Positions 1 to 7,691 of a DNA stretch of 58,263 bases are shown piece by piece. The notes beneath the pieces are model-generated. The model worked only from the letters and a program-made list of their open reading frames with translations. It made no database searches and had not been told where the DNA came from. The DNA comes from Streptococcus gallolyticus. Its GTDB lineage: Bacteria > Bacillota > Bacilli > Lactobacillales > Streptococcaceae. Both the position numbers and the translations under genes were made by a program. The stretch spans positions 1 to 58,263 of the forward strand of contig NZ_NETH01000008.1 of NCBI RefSeq assembly GCF_003337175.1. The letters run 5' to 3'. Each line of letters starts with the position of its first letter. The first letter of the stretch is position 1.

Positions 1-708
1 AACTTATATATCAGATTGCTTGACATTATCTTCCCTGAACTCCATGGAATTGTTAGTAATCTTCATAATCAGTTTATCTATGAGTTATTGACTAAGTATC
101 CTTCTGCTCAAAAGATAGCTCGTGCTAGATTCTCATCATTGCTTAACATCAAACGACTAACCGCTGATAAGGCTCATCAGATACAAGAAATAGCCAAACA
201 AACTATTGGTAATGCTTCTACCGCTTTATCCTTAGAATTAGTGCAATTAATTGAAAGCATTAAACACTACGATAAGCAGATTAACCAAGTCCAAGAAGAA
301 ATTAATCTCTTGATGGCTGAATTGAACTCTCCTATTACTTCTATTCCTGGAATTGGGAATCGCCTTGGTGCCATTATTCTAGCTGAAATTAAGAACATTC
401 ATAACTTCAAGAATCCGAATCAACTCCAAGCCTTTGCAGGTCTAGACCCTGCCATTTACCAATCAGGACAGATGGATAAGACTGGACATATGGTAAAACG
501 AGGCTCCTCTTATCTAAGGTATGCCCTAATACAAGCTGCCAAACTCATCTCGATTTACTCACCTCATTTTAAAGCCTATTTAAAGCTAAAAATCAGTCAA
601 GGAAAACACTATAATGTCGCTGTGACACTTGTTGCCAAGAAACTTATTCGTATCATTTATCATCTGCTCAAAAACATTCAAACCTTTGATGAAGCTAAAC
701 TAAGATAA
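1..708 (+). CDS. IS110-family transposase, 3' part
   Basis: The reading frame is open to the left edge of the window, so the N-terminal RuvC-like DEDD domain lies outside. What remains holds a coiled stretch followed by a Transposase_20 (IS116/IS110/IS902) domain: the helix-hairpin-helix-like segment with SIPGIGNRLGAIILAEI and the conserved serine region MVKRGSSYLRYALIQAA, which carries the catalytic serine of the family. The C-terminus looks intact and ends with a stop. IS110 elements insert by a recombinase-like mechanism guided by a bridge RNA and lack classical terminal inverted repeats. It sits next to an AT-rich accessory island, consistent with a mobile boundary. Family assignment is confident; whether the element is complete cannot be judged here. 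Confidence 0.9.
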   Translation, partial: NLYIRLLDIIFPELHGIVSNLHNQFIYELLTKYPSAQKIARARFSSLLNIKRLTADKAHQIQEIAKQTIGNASTALSLELVQLIESIKHYDKQINQVQEEINLLMAELNSPITSIPGIGNRLGAIILAEIKNIHNFKNPNQLQAFAGLDPAIYQSGQMDKTGHMVKRGSSYLRYALIQAAKLISIYSPHFKAYLKLKISQGKHYNVAVTLVAKKLIRIIYHLLKNIQTFDEAKLR

Positions 709-738
709 AAATACAGAAGTCAAGAATACTTTTTAAAA

Positions 739-761
739 CTTGCTCAAAAGCAAGATTTTTT
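739..761 (+). terminator. Intrinsic terminator after the transposase
   Basis: A perfect 6-bp stem (CTTGCT/AGCAAG, loop CAAA) is followed directly by ATTTTTTG, 30 bp after the transposase stop codon. Confidence 0.7.
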
Positions 762-765
762 GCGT

Positions 766-870
766 GTCTAAATTGAGCTTTTAGACGAAAAGTAGTAAAA
801 TAATAAGTGCATCCTCCAGACGATTGAGTAACTTGCATTCAAGTTTATCGCAGTGAGGGTGTTTTTTTAT
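766..870 (+). ncRNA. Candidate structured small RNA at the IS110 flank
   Basis: A possible promoter (TTGAGC at 773-778, 17-nt spacer, TAAAAT at 796-801) precedes a nested helix: CCTC 813-816 with GAGG 855-858, CGAT 821-824 with ATCG 847-850, and AACTTG 830-835 with CAAGTT 840-845, separated by internal loops. Seven T residues follow at 862-868. Just upstream lies another hairpin (GTCTAAA 766-772 with TTTAGAC 780-786). This could be an IS110/IS1111 bridge-like RNA, an unrelated sRNA, or only a complex terminator. The base pairing is visible; transcription and function are inferred. Confidence 0.35.
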
Positions 871-960
871 TTTTTAGAATTTCCTCTTGACTTTTTATAT
901 AGAATGTCTCCTTTTTCTGTATTAAATCATCTTCATATTATAACATAAAAGCTATTCATC

Positions 961-996
961 AAAAAAACTTTCCTTGCTTGGAAACAAAGAAAGTTT
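961..996 (-). terminator. Terminator of the peptide/E1/MFS operon
   Basis: AAACTTTC (965-972) pairs with GAAAGTTT (989-996) with further inner pairing. On the minus strand the stem is followed by a run of T (the A-run at 961-967), about 60 bp after the MFS stop codon. Confidence 0.6.
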
Positions 997-1052
997 ACTT
1001 ATTACTATTTTTCCTTACACCATTTAATTCCGTAAATGGTAGGGCAAAAGAA

Positions 1053-2315
1053 CTAAAGTAGAGGACGAATTTTGGGAAGTAGCAATAAAGTATATATGAA
1101 TAATATTACACCGCTAAAAATAAAAATTATCCCACCGCTACTCATATTTTGAAAAACATAAGTAAAGATAAGTGTTCCAATAGGCATAATTGAGGTATTA
1201 GCAGCAAAAAGCGTTCCCATTACTCTCCCTAAAAACTTTGTTGGTATGATAGTTTGAAGATAAGCTTGTACGATGATATTTAAAACAACAAGAGATAATG
1301 CAATAATACCCACGGAAAGACTGCCAAAAACTGAAATCATCTGTTGTGATTTAAAAATTGTAAAGACTCCTCCTAAAACAATGATTTGTAAATCTAAAAT
1401 CAATAAAGGGATAGCGATACTTAGAAAGAGAACTCGCCTTTCCTTTTTTCTATCTGGTAATAAAGATAAACTAATACTCCCAACAAGCATTCCAACAGCT
1501 GATGCCGTTTCTAACAAACCAACTGTCGTATTCCCAAAATGGAATTGTTGTTTAACGATGAACGGAACACCTATGACAAGAGAGGTATAAAAGAAATTTA
1601 AAATGATACTAAAAAGAATAATATAAACAATAATATTATTTTCCGTAATGAACGCAAAGCTTTCTTTAAAATTTTCAAGCTGATTTTTAATCCCTAGTTC
1701 TGTTTGGTTTATTTGCTTTCCACTACTTGCTTCATAGTGAAAAGTCATGCTAACTACCACTATACTAGCTAATAAATTCGCTATTATTCCTACCAAAATG
1801 AATCCTGAAAAGCCTACCCAACTATAAAGAACAACACCCATAGCTGGAGAAAGCACCGTTGATATAGCAATAGCTGTTTGAGTAATCGAACTTAGTTTTT
1901 GAATTTTTTGTGCATTAACAAGTTCGTGTACCGAGGCAGAATAACAAGTATCGCTAATATTGACTGTTATCGCATTTATCGTGACAAAAACAAGGGTAGG
2001 CAAAATGATAGACTTCCCAGAGAATACGGATAAGCTTAACAAGAAAATAATTAAAGCTACCACTCTTATTAAAATATTTGCTAATAAAATTTTCTTATGT
2101 TGAAACCTATCAACTAAATTTCCAATAGGAATTAAGAAAACTAAGCTTACTAACGGAGAAATAATCATATTTATTCCGAAACTCATAGCTGAATGTGTCT
2201 GGTCAAGTAACATCAATCCTAATCCCAAACTAAAACTTTTACTACTCAAGGAACTAATGAAATCACTAATAAAAGACTTTAAAATCTGAATATTAGAATC
2301 ATTATCTGAAATCAT
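1053..2315 (-). CDS. MFS exporter of the peptide cassette (MccC-like position)
   Basis: Major facilitator protein of about 420 residues with some 12 hydrophobic segments, a cytoplasmic basic loop between halves one and two (PIGNLVDRFQHKK) and resemblance to MefA/MFS_3 macrolide-efflux-like transporters. The frame extends to a GTG at 2342 that overlaps the end of the upstream E1 gene; the ATG at 2315 has a better placed AGGA, so I use it, with the longer start possible. Translational coupling to the E1 gene and the lack of a gap mean the two form one operon. By analogy with microcin C clusters (mccA-mccB-mccC) it probably exports the modified peptide and may give immunity; that is inference. 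Confidence 0.8.
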   Translation of the reverse strand: MISDNDSNIQILKSFISDFISSLSSKSFSLGLGLMLLDQTHSAMSFGINMIISPLVSLVFLIPIGNLVDRFQHKKILLANILIRVVALIIFLLSLSVFSGKSIILPTLVFVTINAITVNISDTCYSASVHELVNAQKIQKLSSITQTAIAISTVLSPAMGVVLYSWVGFSGFILVGIIANLLASIVVVSMTFHYEASSGKQINQTELGIKNQLENFKESFAFITENNIIVYIILFSIILNFFYTSLVIGVPFIVKQQFHFGNTTVGLLETASAVGMLVGSISLSLLPDRKKERRVLFLSIAIPLLILDLQIIVLGGVFTIFKSQQMISVFGSLSVGIIALSLVVLNIIVQAYLQTIIPTKFLGRVMGTLFAANTSIMPIGTLIFTYVFQNMSSGGIIFIFSGVILFIYTLLLLPKIRPLL

Positions 2316-2328
2316 ATTTGTTTTATTC

Positions 2329-3426
2329 CTATTTTTTTCCACAAACTTTACACTTTAAATTTCTAGATATTTCTTCCCACTCTATACTAAAATCACAAAT
2401 ATTTAGATATCCTTTTCTATTTATTGTCATAGGAGTATTCAAGCCAGTTAAAAGATTTATACAATCCCAACTCTGTATATTTGCTATCATACTTGATAAG
2501 AAAACTATCGCACCCGAAGATTTTCTATTATTTATTAAAATTTCACTATCATCATGCTGTAAGTCATCCCTATATTTTTGAGATATACATTCCCAACAAG
2601 CTGTTTTATAGGGAATAACTGTTGGTCCTATCAAGCCAATATGTCCTGAATAACCTCCACCTATAATGTGTGGTTTATTTAATTGCATACATATTTTAGA
2701 AACCCAACTAGAAGTAGTATTAATATCAGGATAATCAATGCAATTGATTATAACATCTGCAACTTTAAAATACTTCGTTAAAGTAATTAGTTCTTCTTCA
2801 CTTTCAATTTCTATATTAACTTTATCTACTCTAACATCACTATTAATTAGTTTTATATGCTGCTCCAGTGAATCTGTTTTCAATCTACCAATATCTTGAG
2901 TAGTATACAAAGCTTGCCTTGTTAAATTATGAATCTCAATGTTGTCAAAATCACAAATTATTAATCTTCCTATACCAGCCATTGCTAAATATTGCGCTAT
3001 CCAACTTCCAAGTCCACCTAATCCCAAAATTAATACCGTTGATTTTTTTAGCTTTAATTGGAAATTCCAAGAGTTAATTTCCACAGCATTAATATCACCA
3101 AAAAACTCAACTTGTCGTTTATAACGTTCAGAATTTTGGTGATTAAACTCTTTAGGAACTGAACGCTCATAAATTAAAATACCATCTAATCGAAGTGCCT
3201 CAATATTTTTTAAAAATTCTTCTTTTGAAAAGTTTGGAAATTCATTCTGAATCTTTTTAAAAATTATATTAACATCATTCTCTATTTTTAATAATTCAAT
3301 AAACAAAAGATATTCTGATGTAAGTTCATATATTTTATGAACACTACTTGTTGATATTGAAAAATGAATTAGATTACTATTTTTCTCTTTAAGTACACTT
3401 ACACCAGGCTTTATATATACTCTCAT
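2329..3426 (-). CDS. PqqD-like/ThiF-family E1 peptide-activating enzyme (MccB-like)
   Basis: Protein of 365 residues. Residues 1-88 resemble a PqqD/RRE-type or MccB 'peptide clamp' domain that holds a leader peptide. Residues 100-365 are a HesA/MoeB/ThiF adenylation domain: nucleotide loop GLGGLGS at 135-141, acidic pair and NLTRQ at 159-171, catalytic-site Asp in CIDYPD near 231, and a four-cysteine zinc site from CWEC (277/280) and CKVC (359/362). Such E1-like enzymes use ATP to adenylate a peptide C-terminus, as MccB does for microcin C and PaaA in pantocin A. ATG 3426 is preceded by GGAGG; a longer start at 3444 would put that ribosome site inside the gene. It lies just after a 19-codon peptide gene and before an exporter. 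Substrate and product are unknown. Confidence 0.85.
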   Translation of the reverse strand: MRVYIKPGVSVLKEKNSNLIHFSISTSSVHKIYELTSEYLLFIELLKIENDVNIIFKKIQNEFPNFSKEEFLKNIEALRLDGILIYERSVPKEFNHQNSERYKRQVEFFGDINAVEINSWNFQLKLKKSTVLILGLGGLGSWIAQYLAMAGIGRLIICDFDNIEIHNLTRQALYTTQDIGRLKTDSLEQHIKLINSDVRVDKVNIEIESEEELITLTKYFKVADVIINCIDYPDINTTSSWVSKICMQLNKPHIIGGGYSGHIGLIGPTVIPYKTACWECISQKYRDDLQHDDSEILINNRKSSGAIVFLSSMIANIQSWDCINLLTGLNTPMTINRKGYLNICDFSIEWEEISRNLKCKVCGKK

Positions 3427-3442
3427 AAATTTCCTCCAACAC

Positions 3443-3520
3443 AAAAAAGGTGAAGATGTACTAACTCTTTAAAATTTGGGTTTTAACCAAACTTTAGAGT
3501 ACAGTTCAAAATCACCTTTT
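3443..3520 (-). terminator. Intrinsic terminator/attenuator between peptide gene and E1 gene
   Basis: AAAAGGTGA (3445-3453) is perfectly complementary to TCACCTTTT (3512-3520). The interior also pairs (ACTCT 3464-3468 with AGAGT 3496-3500, TTTGG with CCAAA). On the minus strand the hairpin ends in CCTTTTTTG. It would end most transcripts after the peptide gene and let a fraction continue into the E1 and MFS genes, the arrangement known between mccA and mccB in microcin C operons. Confidence 0.75.
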
Positions 3521-3539
3521 AAGAAAGCGCTAATTATAC

Positions 3540-3599
3540 TTAGCAGCTACCCATTTTTTCTTTTTCAGAAAATGATTTCACTTCTGCAACTTTTTTCAT
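3540..3599 (-). CDS. 19-residue precursor peptide ending in Gly-Ser-Cys
   Basis: ATG 3599 opens MKKVAEVKSFSEKEKMGSC and a TAA stop. A very strong ribosome site (AAAGGAGGAG) sits 6-8 nt upstream, and a near-consensus promoter lies 35-60 bp upstream, so this is unlikely to be a chance frame. The peptide is basic and charged at the N-terminus and ends in a small GSC tail, with the only cysteine as the last residue. It is the first gene of an operon with a PqqD-like/ThiF enzyme and an MFS exporter, so I infer that it is the enzyme's substrate: a ribosomally made, post-translationally modified peptide. It does not end in Asn as classical MccA peptides do. The nature of the modification is unknown. 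Confidence 0.75.
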   Translation of the reverse strand: MKKVAEVKSFSEKEKMGSC

Positions 3600-3633
3600 T
3601 GAAATCTCCTCCTTTTTCCTTAAGTTATTAAAA

Positions 3634-3662
3634 ATAATAACACATAAAAGATTAGAAGTCAA
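3634..3662 (-). promoter_or_regulatory. Promoter of the peptide operon
   Basis: On the minus strand: -35 TTGACT (3657-3662), 17-nt spacer, -10 TATTAT (3634-3639) with a TG one base upstream (extended -10). The match to sigma-70 consensus is close, in keeping with high expression of a short peptide gene. Confidence 0.8.
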
Positions 3663-3673
3663 TATAATTTTTT

Positions 3674-3698
3674 GATTTTTTTGATTTTTTTGATTTTT
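3674..3698. repeat. Three tandem copies of GATTTTTTT in the divergent promoter region
   Basis: G residues at 3674, 3683 and 3692 mark a 9-bp period (GATTTTTTT, the third copy diverging after GATTTTT). The array overlaps the -35 region of the rightward acyltransferase promoter and lies just upstream of the leftward peptide promoter. It may be an operator, a bent UP-like element, or a slippage-prone tract that changes promoter spacing. Confidence 0.7.
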
Positions 3699-3719
3699 CT
3701 TTCTTTTTTGTGGTAAAAT
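3690..3719 (+). promoter_or_regulatory. Promoter of the divergent acyltransferase gene
   Basis: TTGATT (3690-3695), 18-nt spacer, TAAAAT (3714-3719) preceded by TGG (extended -10). The ribosome site AAGGAGG at 3728-3734 and ATG 3742 follow. Confidence 0.6.
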
Positions 3720-3741
3720 ATAAAATTAAGGAGGAAATAAT

Positions 3742-4611
3742 ATGAATTCTGACGATTTATTACTAGATTACAACATATTCCAAGAAAATTTAAAATTATT
3801 CAAACTAATGAGCAATGTCCCCATAGATGATTTCTCAACAGCATTAACGTTATTGTCTAATCCCAAATACAGTACAATAGCATTAAAAAGAGTTAAAAAA
3901 TATCAGACTTTACTCAAGAACATCAATGAAACACAAATGTCAAAAAAAGATAAAGAAAATTGGTCTTATTATGTTCTTAATTCATTTTCTAAACTTATTA
4001 CATGTATTTTGTATGCTGATAAAAATCCCTACTGTAAGCAAGTTAATTCCTTACAGTTACTTCATGGAAAAATCGGAAAAGTTCTTTTTTATCCTCATTA
4101 TGATTCATATATGTCAATATTAACTATCTTAGCAAGTAATAAGGTAAAGCTAACCGTTTTAATGGATAAAGAATTTTTACCATTTTGGAATGGCATTTTA
4201 TCTAAAAACGAATTTGGAAAATATATCAAACTTCATGGAATTCAAAATAGCAATTCCATGATTGAAATCTTAAGAGATTTAAAATCAGGATATAACCTTG
4301 TTATGTATCCCGATTTTACTTTAGGAAAAAAACCGCAATTAACAACAAATTTTTTAGGAAAAGAGGCTTATGTTCCCACAGGACCTGTTCGTATTGCAAA
4401 AAAATTAAAAACGGATCTTATCCCACTTAAGATGATTTATCCCAAAAATCAACTTCTACCTTATATTATTTTAGATAAAAAAATTGATTTAAACCAATCA
4501 ACTAAGGTAGCTGCAATAGAGATGATGACTAATATGGAATCAATAATTTCAAAAGACGTTAGTAAATGGTGGGGGTGGGAGGTATATGAAGAAAAAATTC
4601 TAGCTCTGTAA
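3742..4611 (+). CDS. LpxL/HtrB-like acyltransferase (LPLAT fold), divergent from the peptide operon
   Basis: Protein of 289 residues. The C-terminal two thirds follow the pattern of lipid A acyltransferases and related LPLAT enzymes: VLFYPHYDSYMSIL at 114-127 in place of the usual H-x4-D/E block, then VMYPDF (187-192) and the FLGKEAYVPTGPVRIAKK block (204-221), and IPLK. In the first block the position of the usual acidic residue (four after His119) is Met124, so catalysis may rely on another residue or may be altered. The N-terminal 100 residues are helical and unassigned. Lipid A enzymes are not expected in streptococci, so a role in acylating, or giving immunity to, the peptide product is inferred from the divergent position. 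Strong ribosome site AAGGAGG. AT-rich like its neighbours. Confidence 0.65.
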   Translation: MNSDDLLLDYNIFQENLKLFKLMSNVPIDDFSTALTLLSNPKYSTIALKRVKKYQTLLKNINETQMSKKDKENWSYYVLNSFSKLITCILYADKNPYCKQVNSLQLLHGKIGKVLFYPHYDSYMSILTILASNKVKLTVLMDKEFLPFWNGILSKNEFGKYIKLHGIQNSNSMIEILRDLKSGYNLVMYPDFTLGKKPQLTTNFLGKEAYVPTGPVRIAKKLKTDLIPLKMIYPKNQLLPYIILDKKIDLNQSTKVAAIEMMTNMESIISKDVSKWWGWEVYEEKILAL

Positions 4612-4651
4612 CTATTATAGTCAGGTATAGTATTGTTCCCATATTCTCCAA

Positions 4652-4686
4652 AAAAGCAGGACTAGCTTGAAACTAATTCTGCTTTT
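4652..4686. terminator. Bidirectional terminator, right end of the island
   Basis: AAAAGCAG (4652-4659) pairs with CTGCTTTT (4679-4686), with A and T runs on either side. It serves the rightward acyltransferase and the leftward queH. Confidence 0.75.
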
Positions 4687-4692
4687 CTTGTA

Positions 4693-5460
4693 TTAAATTT
4701 CTTTTCCTTCGAAGGTAAAGCGGATGTGTGGGAATTCTTTTTCGCCGTCTTTTCCGACCATAAATTCTTTGGCTTCTTTTTTGATTTGGGTGAAGTCAAT
4801 GCCCTGCATTTTAGCGGCAAAAACACAGCCGCAATAACATTGACGATAGATGTCATATTCCTCGCACATTTCTACTGAACGGCGGTAGCCATTATTTTTC
4901 TTGAAATCGCTTGGTAGGTACTTGGTTGCATAGACTTTTTGGACTTCGATTCCCACGCTATTAATAACCTGTGAATTTTTGTGCGGACTAATGGTCAAGG
5001 CACTGGCAAAATAATCAAAACCAAGCTCAACAGCCATTTTTGCTGCCTTATCTAAACGGTAATCAAAGCAAACACGGCAACGCTCGCCACCCTCAGGTTC
5101 TTTCTCAAAACCGTGAACTTTTTGAAAATACTCCGACGGGTCGTAAGGCGCTTCAATAAATTGAACGTTATTGCCTGTTTTTTCATTGAAATCCGATACA
5201 AATTTTTGAACGACATAAGCTCTACGGTAATATTCTTCCTTGGGATGAATGTTTGAGTTGGCAAAATAAACCGTCAAATCAGCATATTGCGTCAAATACT
5301 CCAAAGTATAAGTTGAACAAGGTGCGCAGCAAACATGAACAAGAATACGTGGTCGAATCTCTTCTTGCATCCACCGTTTTGCCATTTGTTGCATGACACG
5401 GTCATAGTTGATTTTCTGATTGGAATTCATTTTGGATAAAATCTCTTCTAAATCAATCAC
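4693..5460 (-). CDS. queH: Epoxyqueuosine reductase QueH
   Basis: Protein of 255 residues of the DUF208/QueH family, which performs the last step of queuosine synthesis (epoxyqueuosine to queuosine in tRNA) and replaces QueG in many Firmicutes. The family's cysteine motifs are all present: HVCCAPC near residue 44, ERCRVCFDYR near 130, and YRQCYCGC near 208, which bind the iron-sulfur cluster and redox partners. The SPHKN segment is also typical. Length is normal. The tgt gene for the base-exchange step is in the same window (17011-18153). The ATG at 5460 is preceded by AGGAAAGGAAG. Confidence 0.95.
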   Translation of the reverse strand: MIDLEEILSKMNSNQKINYDRVMQQMAKRWMQEEIRPRILVHVCCAPCSTYTLEYLTQYADLTVYFANSNIHPKEEYYRRAYVVQKFVSDFNEKTGNNVQFIEAPYDPSEYFQKVHGFEKEPEGGERCRVCFDYRLDKAAKMAVELGFDYFASALTISPHKNSQVINSVGIEVQKVYATKYLPSDFKKNNGYRRSVEMCEEYDIYRQCYCGCVFAAKMQGIDFTQIKKEAKEFMVGKDGEKEFPHIRFTFEGKEI

Positions 5461-5654
5461 AACTTATTTCTTCCTTTCCTAGTAACGTCATTTCATTATA
5501 CCACAAGTTATTTTTCAAAAACATCATCTAAACACCTTGAATTTCCCTTTATCATAAATAATTCCACAATTACCTTTCCAATAAAAAAGACAAACAAGGG
5601 GCTCTTGTGATATAATGGGAAATGAAATCTTGCTCGTTTGAGAGAGGAGAAAAA

Positions 5655-6671
5655 ATGACAAGACAAAAAGTTGCTGTCTTAGGGCCTGGTTCATGGGGAA
5701 CGGCTCTTGCGCAAGTATTAAATGACAACGGACATGACGTTTGTCTTTGGGGAAATATCCCAGATCAAATTGAAGAATTAAATACAAAACACACAAACAC
5801 TCGCTACTTTAAAGATATTACAATCTCTGAAAATATCAAAGCGACACTCGATTTAAAAGAAGCACTCACAGACGTTGCTGCTATTTTATTTGTTGTACCG
5901 ACCAAGGTAACACGCTTGGTCGCAAAACAAGTAGCTGAAACACTTGACCACAAAGCTGTTATCATGCACGCTTCTAAAGGACTTGAACCTGGCACACACG
6001 AACGTCTTTCTACTATTTTAGAAGAAGAAATTCCTGCTGAATTGCGTTCTGAAATCGTTGTTGTCTCTGGACCAAGCCACGCTGAGGAAACAATTGTTCG
6101 CGATATTACATTGATTACAGCTGCTTCAAAAGACCACGAAGCTGCTAAATACGTTCAAGAACTCTTTAGCAACAATTATTTCCGACTTTACACTAATACT
6201 GATGTTGTCGGTGTTGAAACAGCTGGTGCTCTTAAAAATATCATTGCTGTTGGTGCTGGTGCCCTCCACGGTCTTGGATACGGTGATAATGCCAAGGCGG
6301 CTGTTATCACACGTGGACTTGCTGAAATCACTCGTCTTGGGGTTAAAATGGGAGCTAATCCACTAACTTATAGCGGACTTTCTGGTGTCGGTGACCTTAT
6401 CGTGACAGGAACATCTGTTCATTCTCGTAACTGGCGAGCTGGCGACGCACTTGGACGTGGTGAGAAGCTTGAAGACATTGAAAAAAATATGGGCATGGTC
6501 ATTGAGGGGATCTCCACCACTAAAGTGGCTTATGAGCTCGCTAAACAATTAGATGTGTATATGCCAATTACAAGTGCTGTCTATAGTGTTATCTATGAAG
6601 GCGCTGATGTGCGTGAGAGTATTTTAGGCATGATGTCAAATGATTTCCGTTCTGAAAATGAGTGGTACTAA
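5655..6671 (+). CDS. gpsA: Glycerol-3-phosphate dehydrogenase [NAD(P)+]
   Basis: Protein of 338 residues that reduces dihydroxyacetone phosphate to sn-glycerol 3-phosphate for phospholipid and lipoteichoic acid synthesis in the cytoplasm. The N-terminal Rossmann fold shows [10 protein letters not shown], followed by the VPTKVTR region, VSGPSHAEE, and the catalytic-lysine segment [21 protein letters not shown] 5655 follows GAGAGGAG; an in-frame ATG at 5622 lies upstream of that site and is less likely. A TATAAT with a TG just before it lies at 5611-5616. galU follows 60 bp later on the same strand, a pairing typical of streptococci. Confidence 0.97.
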   Translation: MTRQKVAVLGPGSWGTALAQVLNDNGHDVCLWGNIPDQIEELNTKHTNTRYFKDITISENIKATLDLKEALTDVAAILFVVPTKVTRLVAKQVAETLDHKAVIMHASKGLEPGTHERLSTILEEEIPAELRSEIVVVSGPSHAEETIVRDITLITAASKDHEAAKYVQELFSNNYFRLYTNTDVVGVETAGALKNIIAVGAGALHGLGYGDNAKAAVITRGLAEITRLGVKMGANPLTYSGLSGVGDLIVTGTSVHSRNWRAGDALGRGEKLEDIEKNMGMVIEGISTTKVAYELAKQLDVYMPITSAVYSVIYEGADVRESILGMMSNDFRSENEWY

Positions 6672-6730
6672 CATTAGAGTTGTAGTATAATTTAGTTTAA
6701 TATCATTAATTTATGAAAAGGAGTTCTCAT

Positions 6731-7645
6731 ATGAGAAAAGTTAGAAAAGCGGTCATTCCTGCGGCTGGTCTTGGAACACGCTTCTTGCCAGCAACTAAAG
6801 CACTCGCTAAAGAAATGCTTCCAATTGTTGACAAACCAACCATTCAATTTATCGTCGAAGAAGCCTTGAAATCAGGTATCGAAGACATTTTGGTTGTTAC
6901 TGGGAAATCAAAACGTTCCATCGAAGACCACTTCGATTCAAATTTTGAATTAGAATATAATTTAGAGCATAAAGGGAAAACTGACCTTCTCAAACTTGTG
7001 AATGATACAACAGCTATCAATCTTCACTTTATCCGTCAAAGCCATCCTCGTGGATTGGGAGACGCTGTTCTGCAAGCCAAAGCTTTTGTTGGTAATGAAC
7101 CTTTCGTTGTTATGCTTGGTGACGACCTTATGGACATCAATAATGATGATGCTATACCATTAACAAAACGACTCATCAATGACTATGAAAAGACACATGC
7201 CTCAACAATTGCAGTCATGCCTGTACCACACGAAGAAGTGTCAGCTTATGGTGTTATTGCACCTCACGGGGATGGCAATGATGGTCTTTATAGCGTTGAA
7301 ACCTTTGTCGAAAAACCTAAGCCTGAGGAGGCGCCAAGTAATCTTGCGATCATTGGGCGGTATCTTCTTACTCCAGAAATCTTCAATATCCTTGAAACCC
7401 AAACACCTGGAGCCGGTAATGAAATTCAATTGACAGATGCCATTGACACCCTTAACAAAACCCAACGTGTTTTTGCACGCCAATTTAATGGTGACCGCTA
7501 TGATGTCGGTGACAAATTTGGTTTTATGAAAACTTCTATTGACTATGCGCTTCAACACCCGCAAATCAAAGATAGCATGAAACAATATCTTATCGATTTA
7601 GGTAAAGAATTAGAAGCTGATTCGAAAAAAGAAGAAACAAAATAA
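6731..7645 (+). CDS. galU: UTP-glucose-1-phosphate uridylyltransferase
   Basis: Protein of 304 residues that makes UDP-glucose from UTP and glucose 1-phosphate for glycolipids, teichoic acids and capsule. The nucleotidyltransferase signature [20 protein letters not shown] lies at residues 9-28, with VDKP, the metal-binding MLGDDLMD and [12 protein letters not shown] following. ATG 6731 is seven bases after AAAAGGAG; an earlier ATG at 6713 precedes that site. It is probably cotranscribed with gpsA and ends at a strong terminator. It is also called hasC in some streptococci. Confidence 0.97.
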   Translation: MRKVRKAVIPAAGLGTRFLPATKALAKEMLPIVDKPTIQFIVEEALKSGIEDILVVTGKSKRSIEDHFDSNFELEYNLEHKGKTDLLKLVNDTTAINLHFIRQSHPRGLGDAVLQAKAFVGNEPFVVMLGDDLMDINNDDAIPLTKRLINDYEKTHASTIAVMPVPHEEVSAYGVIAPHGDGNDGLYSVETFVEKPKPEEAPSNLAIIGRYLLTPEIFNILETQTPGAGNEIQLTDAIDTLNKTQRVFARQFNGDRYDVGDKFGFMKTSIDYALQHPQIKDSMKQYLIDLGKELEADSKKEETK

Positions 7646-7661
7646 ATGCTTATAAAATAAA

Positions 7662-7684
7662 CCCCTTAGAAAGTTTCTAAGGGG
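7662..7684. terminator. Bidirectional terminator between galU and the rhomboid gene
   Basis: CCCCTTAGAA (7662-7671) pairs with TTCTAAGGGG (7675-7684) between two convergent genes. A-rich sequence lies on the left; only a short T-rich stretch follows on the right. Confidence 0.75.
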
Positions 7685-7691
7685 CTTATTG

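Noticed and set aside
3926-4123. 65-codon frame inside the acyltransferase gene
   Set aside because: Shadow frame in AT-rich sequence; no ribosome site.
5524-5796. 90-codon minus-strand frame across the gpsA start
   Set aside because: It runs antisense through the gpsA promoter and N-terminus; gpsA is certain.
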